From JAGOEF01 sp029564465 (GTDB taxonomy: Bacteria; Bacteroidota; Bacteroidia; Bacteroidales; ML635J-15), in assembly GCA_029564465.1 (NCBI GenBank), contig JAKQPY010000154.1, positions 11,941 through 75,940 of the forward strand: a DNA stretch of 64,000 bases, read 5' to 3'. Both the position numbers and the translations under genes were made by a program. The first letter of the stretch is position 1, and each line of letters opens with the position of its first letter. Below are positions 38,201 to 46,435 of the stretch, in pieces. The notes under the pieces were generated by a model. It made no database searches. It had not been told where the DNA came from and worked only from the letters and a program-made list of their open reading frames with translations.

Positions 38201-39435
38201 TGTTCGCGCGATAAATACAGCTTGTCGCTATATGGCGCCAGATAATTCAGGTCACTTTTGCTTAACAGTACACCGCGCCGCAAATACAATTCATACGCAT
38301 TCTCAACAAACTGCTGCACTTCAAACAATTCCTTTTCGGCAATGCTGATGTTTTCATAGATTTTTTCGGCCAGCGCATCGTGGCGCAACTCGTAGCGGTT
38401 GTAATTGTCCTTGTCGCGCAATATACGCAGATTTACAAACTGGTTTAGCAGACTGCGCAGGATCTCGGCATCCACCGGTTTACCCATGCTGTGGCAAAAA
38501 TCAGATATCTCCGCCTCTCCCACCTGCTTCTTCGTTCCTTTTACCGATACCATTGCCTTGAGAACCGTCATCGCCATTTCGCTGTCGGCAAACGATTTTA
38601 TCTGCTCATCAAGAAAAGTACCGAGCAGGTCTTTTACGTTGCCGCAGTTGTCAATCAGTGCATTGGTAAAATGTATGGTATTCTCTGCTTCTTGGTTTTC
38701 GGCACTTGCCATTTTATACAGCCTGTCGAGAAACACCTGCAGGTAGGTCAGTTCGATATCGCCGCTACCGGGCGAAAGGCGGCTGAGCATATTTTCGGCA
38801 AAGCCTTCTTCCACACCTATTCGGGCCACGCGGCACGGACCTTCGATAGCCTGACGTGCATTTTCGAAGCCCATTTTTTCGATGCGCACCCGGTTTTCGA
38901 GAATTTCAGGCACAATACGCTCAAACTCGGTGATGCCGGCCAGATATTCTTCGCGGATTACAAAAATAAAACGGCATTGCAAATCGCTGTCAACTACCGC
39001 TTTTACCGATTGAACAAACTGCTGTTTCTCGGTTTTACTGCCAAAAATCATCAACTCCTCAAACTGGTCAAAAATCAAATACACAGGCTTGAAGTGGTCG
39101 AGGTACAGTGAGCGTATAGCCTTGAGCATCCATTTTGGTTTGCTCAAATCGGGATGCAGTTCTGTGATAGAGGCTTTTGTAAGTTCACCAGCAAGCGCTT
39201 CGTTTATGTCACGCCCACGGCGGATGTTCAGCGGAAGCCAGTCGCTGTCGTTAAACTTCGACGCCAATCCGCAATGAATTAGCGACGATTTTCCGGTTCC
39301 CGAAACACCGTAAACGAGCAATATTTTACTCTCAAACACCTTTTGATACAGTGCTTCTATTTCGCGGTCACGTCCAAAAAACACATTCCGGTCGTCGCGC
39401 GTGTAAGAATCGAGAAATTTAAAGGGAGATTGCAT
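35254..39435 (-). CDS. STAND NTPase (nSTAND1-type) with membrane helix, WD40 sensor and helical C-terminus, long paralogue
   Basis: This 1393-residue protein is the tandem paralogue of 32411-35125. The first 68 residues are identical to it except for one substitution (DWLPL for DWLPV). Similarity stays high to about residue 400, including Walker A (43-51) and FDQFEELMIFG. The membrane helix is at about 428-452 (IWILSSAAIVLLIVLSGFTW). WD40-like repeats fill about 515-1120 with good units such as GHKHIVLDVEVIGSYLFSAS and GHKRGINDAVVSYDGKFMLT. They differ from those of the short paralogue. About 270 further residues, mostly helical and AT-rich in codon use, form a C-terminal domain absent from the other copy. 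It may be a second sensor or effector. Confidence 0.85.
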   Translation of the reverse strand: MQSPFKFLDSYTRDDRNVFFGRDREIEALYQKVFESKILLVYGVSGTGKSSLIHCGLASKFNDSDWLPLNIRRGRDINEALAGELTKASITELHPDLSKPKWMLKAIRSLYLDHFKPVYLIFDQFEELMIFGSKTEKQQFVQSVKAVVDSDLQCRFIFVIREEYLAGITEFERIVPEILENRVRIEKMGFENARQAIEGPCRVARIGVEEGFAENMLSRLSPGSGDIELTYLQVFLDRLYKMASAENQEAENTIHFTNALIDNCGNVKDLLGTFLDEQIKSFADSEMAMTVLKAMVSVKGTKKQVGEAEISDFCHSMGKPVDAEILRSLLNQFVNLRILRDKDNYNRYELRHDALAEKIYENISIAEKELFEVQQFVENAYELYLRRGVLLSKSDLNYLAPYSDKLYLSREHETFIKRSQSELTKARRRRIWILSSAAIVLLIVLSGFTWWAMRERSKAEENEKKALANYYNSLAKGVVNENPTVALRLAEYAYSIDTANKEILENIYSIYYSNNLYKTIYGVNTGISCVKKHPQKDVLFLGMVDGSMHVVDTSGNLVAKYDTIHNRVITEICFYDDNTIITASFDCTAKVWDSSMNLIAVLAPDRTGTADYIGLKRCIAVSPDRQKIVISVARHSFQIYDRNWTLLVDKDAHNENIADLKFLDNENVFITCSDDKTAKFWDTNGNCINTVEFNDNVSGFVQIGKTLLFRTSNAILEYDSEGNFIDKIQTNSSEYAKLWRINDLMIYTEDNNIYSYLASYGQSEFLSSFLGHKHIVLDVEVIGSYLFSASFDGSLKRWNMEQQLLQSFTVPANAKSDAIYTGNAISNNYCDGGRNQITHLSFINNDESLFICSRDSISKIVDLTTGRETLLIGHKRGINDAVVSYDGKFMLTSSSDSTVRLWGLNGENILTIKTECQYITNIDLSRDNKRIAVCDNKRCIYIYNRGGELIRKVEKDEIPGTIIQAVKLLDNNQIIAIDAMKGVILLLDSVGNELKRYQGKGSIYYPFETFIKEDKKQKLYYSSLGGSNLYVFDSLLNVKLIIPGYENEVADAAINSVFSIFTAGGFKNMNLEMYDKVGLKKCSLIFRNSLANIDVSQNGKLLSVGFYGFNKVLLFSLKSDYKYPLSENCADVLSLSNKMQYEIVFDFQQSITTASELELNELFFYLKRNCDLTIDSVSKADYLIKASLVSSELIKKNPEKLHFVFRKLISDIELIKYDVEVDPIEWGFYHMKIIKSNNFWDKYELLTLYNENLEVFYDSEIHPEYLLVSLLEAIENSTEFDESMSFFVMILNLFMDENITKMVNVKYLFQVNQFILKHNPLNKAALAKKPVIYLLQNKYFMAMKWYAKYNNEMYDEKRTFQSVFIQDIENLQEKGIYHIGYATTLELLRTDKK

Positions 39436-39462
39436 AGCTGGTTATTTTATTTCAAATTATTG

Positions 39463-39718
39463 ATTGTTGATTTCAAATTTAAAATTGGGTTCATTTAGTA
39501 GGACATTAGTTGTTTTAAAAGCATTTGATAATTAAGTTATTACATTCTATTTCGTTTGATATTAAATCAAAAATCATAAATTTGAAATCCAAAATTTTCA
39601 AAGTGTTTATTGTTGATTTCAAATTAAAATTGGGTTCATTTAGTGGGACATTAGTTGTTTTTAAAGCATTTGATAATTAAGGTATTACATTCTATTTCGT
39701 TTCATATTAAATCAAAAA
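39463..39718. repeat. About 110-bp direct repeat, two copies
   Basis: Copy 1 (39463-39573) and copy 2 (39609-39718) both begin ATTGTTGATTTCAAATT and run through a GACATTAGTTGTTTT region to a CATTCTATTTCGTTT region and AAATCAAAAA. They differ by a few substitutions and 1-base indels. They fill the gap between the long STAND gene and the four-helix-bundle gene and contain no open frame of note. Confidence 0.9.
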
Positions 39719-39733
39719 AAATAAAATCTCCAA

Positions 39734-40105
39734 TCACTTAGTTTTATTCATATTCTTCTTCAGTGTAATCAACGTCTTACTAACAATACTTACAAGTTCC
39801 TCACTTTCTTTTTTTAAAACCAACAGATTTGCATCATCGCAATTCATAATTTTCGATTGCTGCATAAAACCAATCCAAAAATCAACTTCTCTGATTTCTT
39901 TTAAAACAATTTGCAACTTGTGCGCAAAGTCTCTTTTGCTTTCGGCACCAATGGCTTCCTGATAATTTGCCCCACAGGACGTTGCAGAACGAAAAAGCTG
40001 CATATAAACGTGTCGCCCGCTAAAAGATTTAACCATCAACTTTTCGAGCCGATACACAGAAACCGCAAAAATTATAAACCGATCTGATAATTCCTTACTA
40101 GTCAT
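39734..40105 (-). CDS. Four-helix-bundle protein (23S rRNA intervening-sequence protein family)
   Basis: This 123-residue protein matches the IVP/four-helix-bundle family first found in 23S rRNA intervening sequences. Typical features are the FIIFAVSVYRLEKLM first helix, MQLFRSATSCGANYQEAIGA, SKRDFAHKLQIVLKEIREVD and WIGFMQQSKI. Members are small, helical, often pentameric and of unknown role. In Bacteroidota they are frequently scattered between genes inside AT-rich repeats, as here: TAAATC/ATCAAAAATC-type low-complexity sequence flanks it on both sides. It is probably an autonomous, possibly mobile, unit. Confidence 0.88.
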   Translation of the reverse strand: MTSKELSDRFIIFAVSVYRLEKLMVKSFSGRHVYMQLFRSATSCGANYQEAIGAESKRDFAHKLQIVLKEIREVDFWIGFMQQSKIMNCDDANLLVLKKESEELVSIVSKTLITLKKNMNKTK

Positions 40106-40120
40106 CTATTATTATCTCCA

Positions 40121-40199
40121 ATTAAAAAAATTAAAAATCATCAATCTTAAATTCTAAATCAAAAATCTTAAATCAAAAATTTAAAATCTTAAATCTCCC
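40121..40199. repeat. AT-rich short tandem repeat next to the four-helix-bundle gene
   Basis: This stretch is made of repeated units close to AAATC and ATCAAAAATCTTAAATC, with almost no G. Similar sequence occurs on the other side of the gene at 39562-39600. It has no coding potential. Confidence 0.7.
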
Positions 40200-40200
40200 A

Positions 40201-41232
40201 TCATCCGCAAACCACTTTCACCAAATCTTTATATTCCTGTAACAAGTTTGCATAATTGCTTAGCGAACGAAGATCGCATTTTTCAGTTACTTCGGTTCCA
40301 ACATACATCAGGTGGTCGCTTCGGAATTTGGTAAACATAAAAATGTCCTTTTTAATATCGAACTTTTCCTTGTCATTGATAACTTCGCAATTTGTGTCAA
40401 TAATCAGTGGTGACAGATTAAGGTATTCGTCAATTGATTTAATGCTTTTCATAAGCAGCACCGATTGCGTATCGGTGAACTTGGTTTCATCGATTTCCTG
40501 AATTTTAAAACCTGAGTCGGAACTGTTTAAAATGTCAACAGAGTGTTGAAATACCGGATCCTGATTTTTGGGCTTCACCACTTTAATTTCGCGTACCGAT
40601 ACCAATTTGTACTTCACAAGGAAACTGAGCTTTTCGAGAATGAATGCCAGTTTATCTTCGTACTCCACACAACGTTTCTCGATATCTTCCTGAGTTAAAT
40701 TTATCTGATAATGTCCAATTTCGTTGCGTTCAGGAACCCAAAAATCAAGGGCGTTCAAGAATTTAGAGTCGAATTCCACTGTTTCGGGCAGAAACCAATC
40801 ACGCTCTTGCTCTGAATAAAACTTCGTTAGCATGCGAATAATCCATGCATAATTACCCATAGACAAAACCGAAAATCGCGATTCAAAATCCTTTTTAAAG
40901 CTATCGGGAACCATTATCAATCCATTGGCAACATCTCGCCAAAGCTGGCTGATCATAATAAAACTCATGAATTGCATGCTACGCTCTATGGTTTTAAAAA
41001 TCTGATCGAGGCGCATACGGTCGAGCTGGCGCATTGAGCCTGAAAATAACCTTCGAAGCTCGACCCCAACAGGCCAGGGGAAATTTCTGATAATTAAATC
41101 ACCCAATAATCGCGGATCAATCGCATCATCCTCATCATCCTCGTCAACGACAACAAATTTTGCCAGTGCCGGGCGGTTTTTTACCATTGCATCAAAAACA
41201 CGCTTAATTAAATCTTCATTCAGTTTTTTCAT
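40201..41232 (-). CDS. Unknown protein with HEPN-like RNxxxH motif
   Basis: This 343-residue protein has an acidic segment (VVDEDDEDDAID) near residue 30 and is otherwise mostly helical to about residue 200. RNEIGH (Arg169 to His174) fits the HEPN RNxxxH signature and, as in HEPN domains, is followed by a long helix (DIEKRCVEYEDKLAFILEKL). HEPN domains are often RNases in toxin-antitoxin and abortive-infection systems; others only bind RNA or nucleotides. The last 140 residues look alpha/beta and are not assigned. It is near the STAND pair on the same strand. The HEPN call rests on one motif and its helix context. Confidence 0.6.
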   Translation of the reverse strand: MKKLNEDLIKRVFDAMVKNRPALAKFVVVDEDDEDDAIDPRLLGDLIIRNFPWPVGVELRRLFSGSMRQLDRMRLDQIFKTIERSMQFMSFIMISQLWRDVANGLIMVPDSFKKDFESRFSVLSMGNYAWIIRMLTKFYSEQERDWFLPETVEFDSKFLNALDFWVPERNEIGHYQINLTQEDIEKRCVEYEDKLAFILEKLSFLVKYKLVSVREIKVVKPKNQDPVFQHSVDILNSSDSGFKIQEIDETKFTDTQSVLLMKSIKSIDEYLNLSPLIIDTNCEVINDKEKFDIKKDIFMFTKFRSDHLMYVGTEVTEKCDLRSLSNYANLLQEYKDLVKVVCG

Positions 41233-41326
41233 AGAATATAAGTTTTCTATCAGAGTTAGAATTAAGAACTATTCGAACCATAAAAATAACAAATTTTATA
41301 CAAAATAAAAATTGGCAACGACATGC

Positions 41327-41355
41327 AAAAAAAAAAGCCTCATCACTGAGGCTTT
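41327..41355 (-). terminator. Terminator of the RRM gene
   Basis: Stem AAAGCCTCA (41334-41342) and TGAGGCTTT (41347-41355) with a TCAC loop. On the minus strand the hairpin is followed by a run of about ten T. It starts 24 bases after the stop codon. Confidence 0.9.
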
Positions 41356-41378
41356 CCGAGGTATCTTCAATAACAGGA

Positions 41379-41684
41379 CTAGTAACGTCTGTTAGGATTG
41401 TTTCCGTAACCGCTGTTCCGGTTGTTACTGAATGAGTTTTCGGTTCTGGGTTTAGCTTCGTTTACGATAAGATTCTTACCCATGAACGCTGAATTGTTCA
41501 ACGCGCTGATAGCACGCTGTCCTTCTTCATCGTTGCTCATTTCAACAAAACCAAAACCTCTGCTTTTTTGAGTAAATTTGTCGATGATGATCTTTGCAGA
41601 TACTACTTCGCCATACTCTTCGAATAATCCTTTAAGTTCGCTTTCGGAAGCTTTAAATGGAATTCCTGCTACATAAATGTTCAT
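41379..41684 (-). CDS. RNA-binding protein with one RRM domain
   Basis: This 101-residue protein has a single RNA recognition motif. RNP2 is NIYVAGIP (residues 2-9) and RNP1 is KSRGFGFVEM (about 41-50), with the usual beta-alpha-beta spacing. The tail is short and rich in Asn, Gly, Arg (NNRNSGYGNNPNRRY). Such small RRM proteins are abundant in Bacteroidota and probably regulate mRNAs. It has its own strong promoter and terminator, so it is a single-gene unit. Confidence 0.95.
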   Translation of the reverse strand: MNIYVAGIPFKASESELKGLFEEYGEVVSAKIIIDKFTQKSRGFGFVEMSNDEEGQRAISALNNSAFMGKNLIVNEAKPRTENSFSNNRNSGYGNNPNRRY

Positions 41685-41743
41685 TGTACAATACTAAGTT
41701 TAATTAATTATAAATAACTCAAATTACCTTATGTAATTCAGTG

Positions 41744-41773
41744 CAAATATACGACAATAAATAAGACATGCAA
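41744..41773 (-). promoter_or_regulatory. Promoter of the RRM gene
   Basis: The minus strand has TTG (41771-41773), a 19-nt spacer and TATATTTG (41744-41751), a full match to the Bacteroidota consensus. The predicted leader is about 50 bases. Confidence 0.75.
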
Positions 41774-41842
41774 GTTCTATCCGACATTATCCAAAACAAT
41801 AGCATTTATTATACAATATTCAACAGGATTGTACGAAAAGCT

Positions 41843-42502
41843 TTAAATCTGAATTATCCTAATCCCTTGAGGAAGCGCAAATTTTGTTGAATCCACCGGA
41901 TTTTCGTCGAATTGTACCGCTTCAATCACCAGGTCATCACCCCGGTTACTGCTTACCGATTTCAACGGAATACCTTTATATAGCCATACAGTGGTAGGCA
42001 TTGGCTTTTCGAAACTCACCACCGTACAATAATGTTTCAACACACTCTCGTCCCCAATTTTCTTCACACCATATTGTTCTTTTTGCTGGGCAGTAAGCTT
42101 CTCGTATTCGGTGGCCGGTTCAGGCCGGAAAGGGGTTTTTACCACCTCTTTTGACCCAATCTGCATGTCGTATTTATATCCATCGATAACATACGAGCAG
42201 GTACCCCTCTTCGTTCCGTTTTCGATTCGGTATGCTTCTTCGTATTGAAGTTTTCCATAAGCGCTAAACCATACCTCGCGAATGACTCCAATGGTAGAAG
42301 TATACTTCAGATATGCATGTTCAATCTGATACACAGCATCATCGGGAATCAGGTTCCCGTCAGTATTTGCACTGTCTGTTATTGTATCTGACACAGAAAT
42401 ATGCTCAACAGAACCTCCGGTTTCGTTCAATTTCGAATTTCTCGTGTTACACGAAATAAGAACAGGAATTGTGATAATTAAAACAAAAATTATTCTTCTC
42501 AT
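41843..42502 (-). CDS. Hypothetical lipoprotein
   Basis: This 219-residue protein is read from the ATG at 42502 (MRRIIFVLIITIPVLISC), chosen because it begins a type II signal peptide ending at the lipobox Cys18; the frame stays open 18 codons upstream into rluD. The mature part contains an acidic linker and a beta-rich region with YEEAYRIENGTKRGTCSYVI and TTVWLYKGIPLKSVS. This recalls LolA-like or DUF4412-like outer-membrane-derived folds that report on conversion of a substrate. No motif settles the function. It is the last gene of the PASTA-T9SS-rluD unit. Confidence 0.6.
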   Translation of the reverse strand: MRRIIFVLIITIPVLISCNTRNSKLNETGGSVEHISVSDTITDSANTDGNLIPDDAVYQIEHAYLKYTSTIGVIREVWFSAYGKLQYEEAYRIENGTKRGTCSYVIDGYKYDMQIGSKEVVKTPFRPEPATEYEKLTAQQKEQYGVKKIGDESVLKHYCTVVSFEKPMPTTVWLYKGIPLKSVSSNRGDDLVIEAVQFDENPVDSTKFALPQGIRIIQI

Positions 42503-42512
42503 AATCAATTGA

Positions 42513-43583
42513 TTAAATCGTTTTTTCAATATCGCTCCGACCCGAGATATACGCATCCCATTTCTCCAATAACGCGGCCATATCGGTGGGAATTTCGGAG
42601 TCGAACATTAATTTCTTTTTTGTAACCGGATGTACAAAGCCCAGTGTTTTTGCATGCAAAGCCTGCCGTGGACAAATTTGAAAGCAGTTTTCAACAAATT
42701 GTTTGTATTTGCTGAATAAGGCACCTTTTACAATACTATTGCCTCCATATTCCGAGTCGTTAAAAAGTGGAAATCCCAGATTACTGAAGTGAACACGAAT
42801 CTGATGAGTCCTGCCTGTTTCGAGTCGGCACTCAACATAGGTGCAATAGGTGTAACGCTGCAAAACACGGTAATGGGTAACCGCATGTTTACCCGATGAA
42901 CCATCCTGAAAAACCGTCATAACTTTTCGGTTCGAGGGATGCCTTCCGACATTACCCGTAATGGTTCCCTCATCATCGGGTAAATTGCCCCAAACCAGTG
43001 CATGATAGGTTCGTGAAGCGGTATGTTCAAAAAACTGTTTGCCCAAGCCATTCAACGTCTTCTCGTTTTTTCCGACCACCAGCAATCCACTGGTATCCTT
43101 ATCGATGCGGTGCACCAACCCGGAGCGGATATCGTTTTCGGAAAACAATTCGTTTCCCTGCAGGTGAAACGCCAATGCATTTACTAAAGTCCCGGTGAAA
43201 TGTCCCACCGCCGGATGCACGACCATTCCAGCCGGCTTGTTGACTACCAATAAATCGTTGTCTTCGTAAACAATCTGAAGTGGGATATTTTCGGGTATAA
43301 GTTCAAATTCAATTTTAGGAAAACTTAGCAATATGGTAATTACTTCGCCGGGTTTAATTTTATAATTCGATTTAACGGTTTTGCTGTTTACAAAGACGTT
43401 TCCGGCTTCGATAGCTGCCTGAATTCTGGTTCTTGAAACATTGGCTATTTTACCGCCCAGAAATTTATCGATACGAAGTACGGCTTGACCTGCATCGACT
43501 ACAAAACGAAAATGTTCGAACAAATCTTCCTGGGCCGACTGGTTTTCGGTCTCGGCGTTGTTAATGTAATCCTGCTGTAACAT
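42513..43583 (-). CDS. rluD: RluD-like 23S rRNA pseudouridine synthase
   Basis: This 356-residue enzyme has an S4 RNA-binding domain (about 35-100: LRIDKFLGGKIANVSRTRIQ) and an RsuA/RluA catalytic domain with the signature HRIDKDTSGLLVVGKN, where the Asp after HRI is the nucleophile. RluD makes pseudouridines in helix 69 of 23S rRNA. Its ATG overlaps the stop of the upstream gene by one base (TAATG), showing translational coupling. Neighbouring PASTA and RluD genes are common in Bacteroidota. Confidence 0.93.
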   Translation of the reverse strand: MLQQDYINNAETENQSAQEDLFEHFRFVVDAGQAVLRIDKFLGGKIANVSRTRIQAAIEAGNVFVNSKTVKSNYKIKPGEVITILLSFPKIEFELIPENIPLQIVYEDNDLLVVNKPAGMVVHPAVGHFTGTLVNALAFHLQGNELFSENDIRSGLVHRIDKDTSGLLVVGKNEKTLNGLGKQFFEHTASRTYHALVWGNLPDDEGTITGNVGRHPSNRKVMTVFQDGSSGKHAVTHYRVLQRYTYCTYVECRLETGRTHQIRVHFSNLGFPLFNDSEYGGNSIVKGALFSKYKQFVENCFQICPRQALHAKTLGFVHPVTKKKLMFDSEIPTDMAALLEKWDAYISGRSDIEKTI

Positions 43584-45433
43584 TAGTGAGAAACAACCAA
43601 GCGCAAGGTAGTCGGACCTGTGTCACGCATCACATGAACAATATACAATCCATTGTTCCATTGAGATACGTCGATGGTTTCGTAAGCCTTACCCGAAAAC
43701 TGCAACCTTCCTGAGCAATCGTAAATGAAGCACTCTCCATCTAAAGTTCCGTATTCGGATGCAATATTCACCTGATTTGAAGCAGGATTTGGGTATAATA
43801 CAAATCTGGATTCAGGAACAACAGGAATACTCATTGGGTTGGGATCTTTCCCAAAAACAGGCCGTACCATAATAGCACCCTGTAGCGACGACTGAGTCCA
43901 GTTGCCATCGGTATTATACAATAGTTTTGATGAAGCATCCCTGTTTTTGTCAAAGCCCACATTAAGCATATCGTCGGTTGTTTTTACCCAACCAATGAAA
44001 AAAGCGCCTGAAACAAAAACGGGAGTATCGAGTGCGTAATATCGGTACTCGTTGAGACTATCAGTATAAATTGGTCTTACCCCAATCTGTTCAACCAGGG
44101 TATCACCCGGTACGCCTCCATCGTTTTCCCACACCATCAGGTAGAAATAATGAATATTTGCATCGTTAAGTACATGATTGAAGAAAATATTCACACCACG
44201 CAATGTGTCGGCTTGTAAAGGTTCAAACATTAACGCAACTGCCGAACCGGCTGTTCCCTGACCGGCAATCCCATACCCCTGCTCGGCAGAACCATCGTCG
44301 TAGGCATAATAATTATAAAAACACTGATTGTAGATGATTGTATCGTTCCAACGATAAGGACGGCGTGCTGCCGTAGTATCAGTTTTAATAAAACCCTTTA
44401 ACTCAAAACATGCTGAATCAATTGTGTTGGAATTAAATACATAATTTACCTGTTTCCCATAACTCAAAGTGCTACCTGGCAAAATATTCTCACTGTCATC
44501 AAGGCTCGAAAAACCGGTGCCGGTCCCCCACAAATCGCGTATGGTTAATTGCCGGTTAATGTTCTGGCCGGTGGTACCATTGTTTTTGTATACATATACC
44601 AGTGAATCGATGGTATTGGCTGCCGCCACAGGTTTAAAATGCTCCCAGGGAACACTTTCGTAAGTGTCGATCATACTGGTGAAATCCGAAATAAAAGCCA
44701 CATCCTGCGTAATCGTATCATTCATATTTCGGGCAGTATCCAGCCTGACATAATCAATGTTCCAGATGTCAAAATTACTGTTGAACGAAGGCTCGTAGTT
44801 TGAGCCGATACTGGCATAATTTTTAAAGCGAAAACGAAATCCTTTTTTCAGAAAAGCAGGGTCTGTAACCGGGACTAAAACCAACTGGAAAGTATCCATA
44901 GCAACGCCACCATCGGTATTCCAAACCGAAACCCAGGTAGTATCAGGCGAAGAAAATTCCAATACCAACGAGTCGCCCACATCGGGTTTTTCACCTGTTC
45001 CACCACATTGATAGTAGAAACTCAGGTAAACAGAGTCTCCAGGACTGTATTGCAGGTTAATTGGTTTTGAGGTTAGATATTCGGATACAAGGCTGGTAGT
45101 AAACGACAAATTTGTGTAAACAGCACCCGTGCTATCAAGAATATCAAGACTGGCGACGCCAATCGAAATCGGGTCGATGGCATAGCCATTATTGATGAAG
45201 GCTGAATGTCCGTCCCATATTGCCTGATTGGCAAAAACATAGGAATTCGAAAAGTCATCAAAAAAAGGCAATTCTAAGGTATCGGCATTCTTCACCGATT
45301 TATAATCGTATTCTTTAAAGTACTTCTTGCTGTAATCGCGAATAACCGATGGAGCAATGTCAATAAGCGTTTCCTGAGCCCAAAGACTTAGCCCGGGCAA
45401 CAGAAAAAGTATTAAGAAGGTACATTTCTTCAT
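43583..45433 (-). CDS. Secreted protein with T9SS type A sorting domain
   Basis: This 616-residue protein starts with a signal peptide (MKKCTFLILFLLPGLSLWA). It has a large beta-rich region with a jelly-roll-like segment at about 120-230 (LSFYYQCGGTGEKPDVGDS) and no catalytic motif I recognise. It ends in a type A T9SS domain (YPNPASNQVNIASEYG ... NNGLYIVHVMRD). It lies between a PASTA protein and RluD in one operon, overlapping rluD by one base. The function is unknown, but the conserved-looking arrangement suggests it is expressed together with envelope and ribosome genes. Confidence 0.85.
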   Translation of the reverse strand: MKKCTFLILFLLPGLSLWAQETLIDIAPSVIRDYSKKYFKEYDYKSVKNADTLELPFFDDFSNSYVFANQAIWDGHSAFINNGYAIDPISIGVASLDILDSTGAVYTNLSFTTSLVSEYLTSKPINLQYSPGDSVYLSFYYQCGGTGEKPDVGDSLVLEFSSPDTTWVSVWNTDGGVAMDTFQLVLVPVTDPAFLKKGFRFRFKNYASIGSNYEPSFNSNFDIWNIDYVRLDTARNMNDTITQDVAFISDFTSMIDTYESVPWEHFKPVAAANTIDSLVYVYKNNGTTGQNINRQLTIRDLWGTGTGFSSLDDSENILPGSTLSYGKQVNYVFNSNTIDSACFELKGFIKTDTTAARRPYRWNDTIIYNQCFYNYYAYDDGSAEQGYGIAGQGTAGSAVALMFEPLQADTLRGVNIFFNHVLNDANIHYFYLMVWENDGGVPGDTLVEQIGVRPIYTDSLNEYRYYALDTPVFVSGAFFIGWVKTTDDMLNVGFDKNRDASSKLLYNTDGNWTQSSLQGAIMVRPVFGKDPNPMSIPVVPESRFVLYPNPASNQVNIASEYGTLDGECFIYDCSGRLQFSGKAYETIDVSQWNNGLYIVHVMRDTGPTTLRLVVSH

Positions 45434-45444
45434 AAATTCAGTTT

Positions 45445-46257
45445 TTAATCAGGCATAACACCGTGTAGCAATGCCGTATCGCGGGTAAGCCAAATATCTA
45501 CATTAGAACCCAAATTTATCTTGTTTATTGTATCGGCTGCAGGTAATTGTCGATAGACCCGGGCATCAAGTGAATCTTTTCGGTTTTTAACACTGCTGTC
45601 GTAGGTAACTGCACCTAAGTTCAGGAACTGGTCAAGCAACAGGTTATAGGCTTGTTTATATGTCATACCCCTTAGGTGTGGAACACTGGTTCGTTCATCG
45701 CTGAGGCCAAGACCAAGGACCAGATCGATTTTTGAGCCTTTTTTAATTTTTTCGCCGGGCTCAATTTCTTTCCCTTTATGCAACTGACGTATGACATTAT
45801 TTTCCGCAATATCGGGGACATAACGCAAATTTCCGGCCACCAGTCCATAAGTTTCCATCACGGCCATGGCATTGCGGAGGCTTATTCCCCTCAAATCGGG
45901 CATCTGTACCATTTCGTCGCCCATGGCATTCACAACCAGATAGATGGTACGACCTTCCTTCACTTTAAATCCAGCCATTGGGTTTTGTTCAACAACTGCC
46001 CCTTTATCAACATCTTCGGAATACACTGAGTCATTAATTACAAAAGTAAATCCCTTATCATCACACATCTTTTCGACCTCCTCGATACTCAATCCTACAA
46101 AATCGGGAACCGAAACCGACTCTCCATGATGGGTATAGAGCTTCAGCACCAGCATAACCACCCACACAAGAACCACCGTAATACCAATGGCAATCCCAAA
46201 GTTCACCAGAAATAGCTTACTTCTGAGTAAATTCCAAAGTTTTTTCAATCGCTCCAT
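45445..46257 (-). CDS. PASTA-domain membrane protein
   Basis: This 270-residue protein is read from the ATG at 46257 (MERLKKLWNLLRSKLF); a longer frame upstream is rejected because it lacks any membrane or PASTA signal. One membrane helix is at about 18-40. Three PASTA domains follow outside the membrane (begin VSVPDFVGLSIEEVEKMC, MPDLRGISLRNAMAVM and VPHLRGMTYKQAYNLL). PASTA domains bind peptidoglycan or muropeptides. There is no kinase domain, so this is not a PknB-type kinase. It heads a four-gene minus-strand unit. Confidence 0.9.
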   Translation of the reverse strand: MERLKKLWNLLRSKLFLVNFGIAIGITVVLVWVVMLVLKLYTHHGESVSVPDFVGLSIEEVEKMCDDKGFTFVINDSVYSEDVDKGAVVEQNPMAGFKVKEGRTIYLVVNAMGDEMVQMPDLRGISLRNAMAVMETYGLVAGNLRYVPDIAENNVIRQLHKGKEIEPGEKIKKGSKIDLVLGLGLSDERTSVPHLRGMTYKQAYNLLLDQFLNLGAVTYDSSVKNRKDSLDARVYRQLPAADTINKINLGSNVDIWLTRDTALLHGVMPD

Positions 46258-46435
46258 GCTACATTTTAAAGAGCGTAAAAATAATGAATTATCCTGAATA
46301 TTATAGATTGCATTCGAATAAATTGCAAATTGTAATGCTTGCTTGTTCAGGGTAACAGTATCAATAAAAGCCACAGGGTTCACGAAACGAGCAAAAAAGC
46401 ATCTATTCTAAGCCGCCTTTATACTCAGTAAGCAC

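Noticed and set aside
45445..46257. PASTA protein as a Ser/Thr kinase
   Set aside because: The protein has only a membrane helix and three PASTA domains; no kinase motifs are present.
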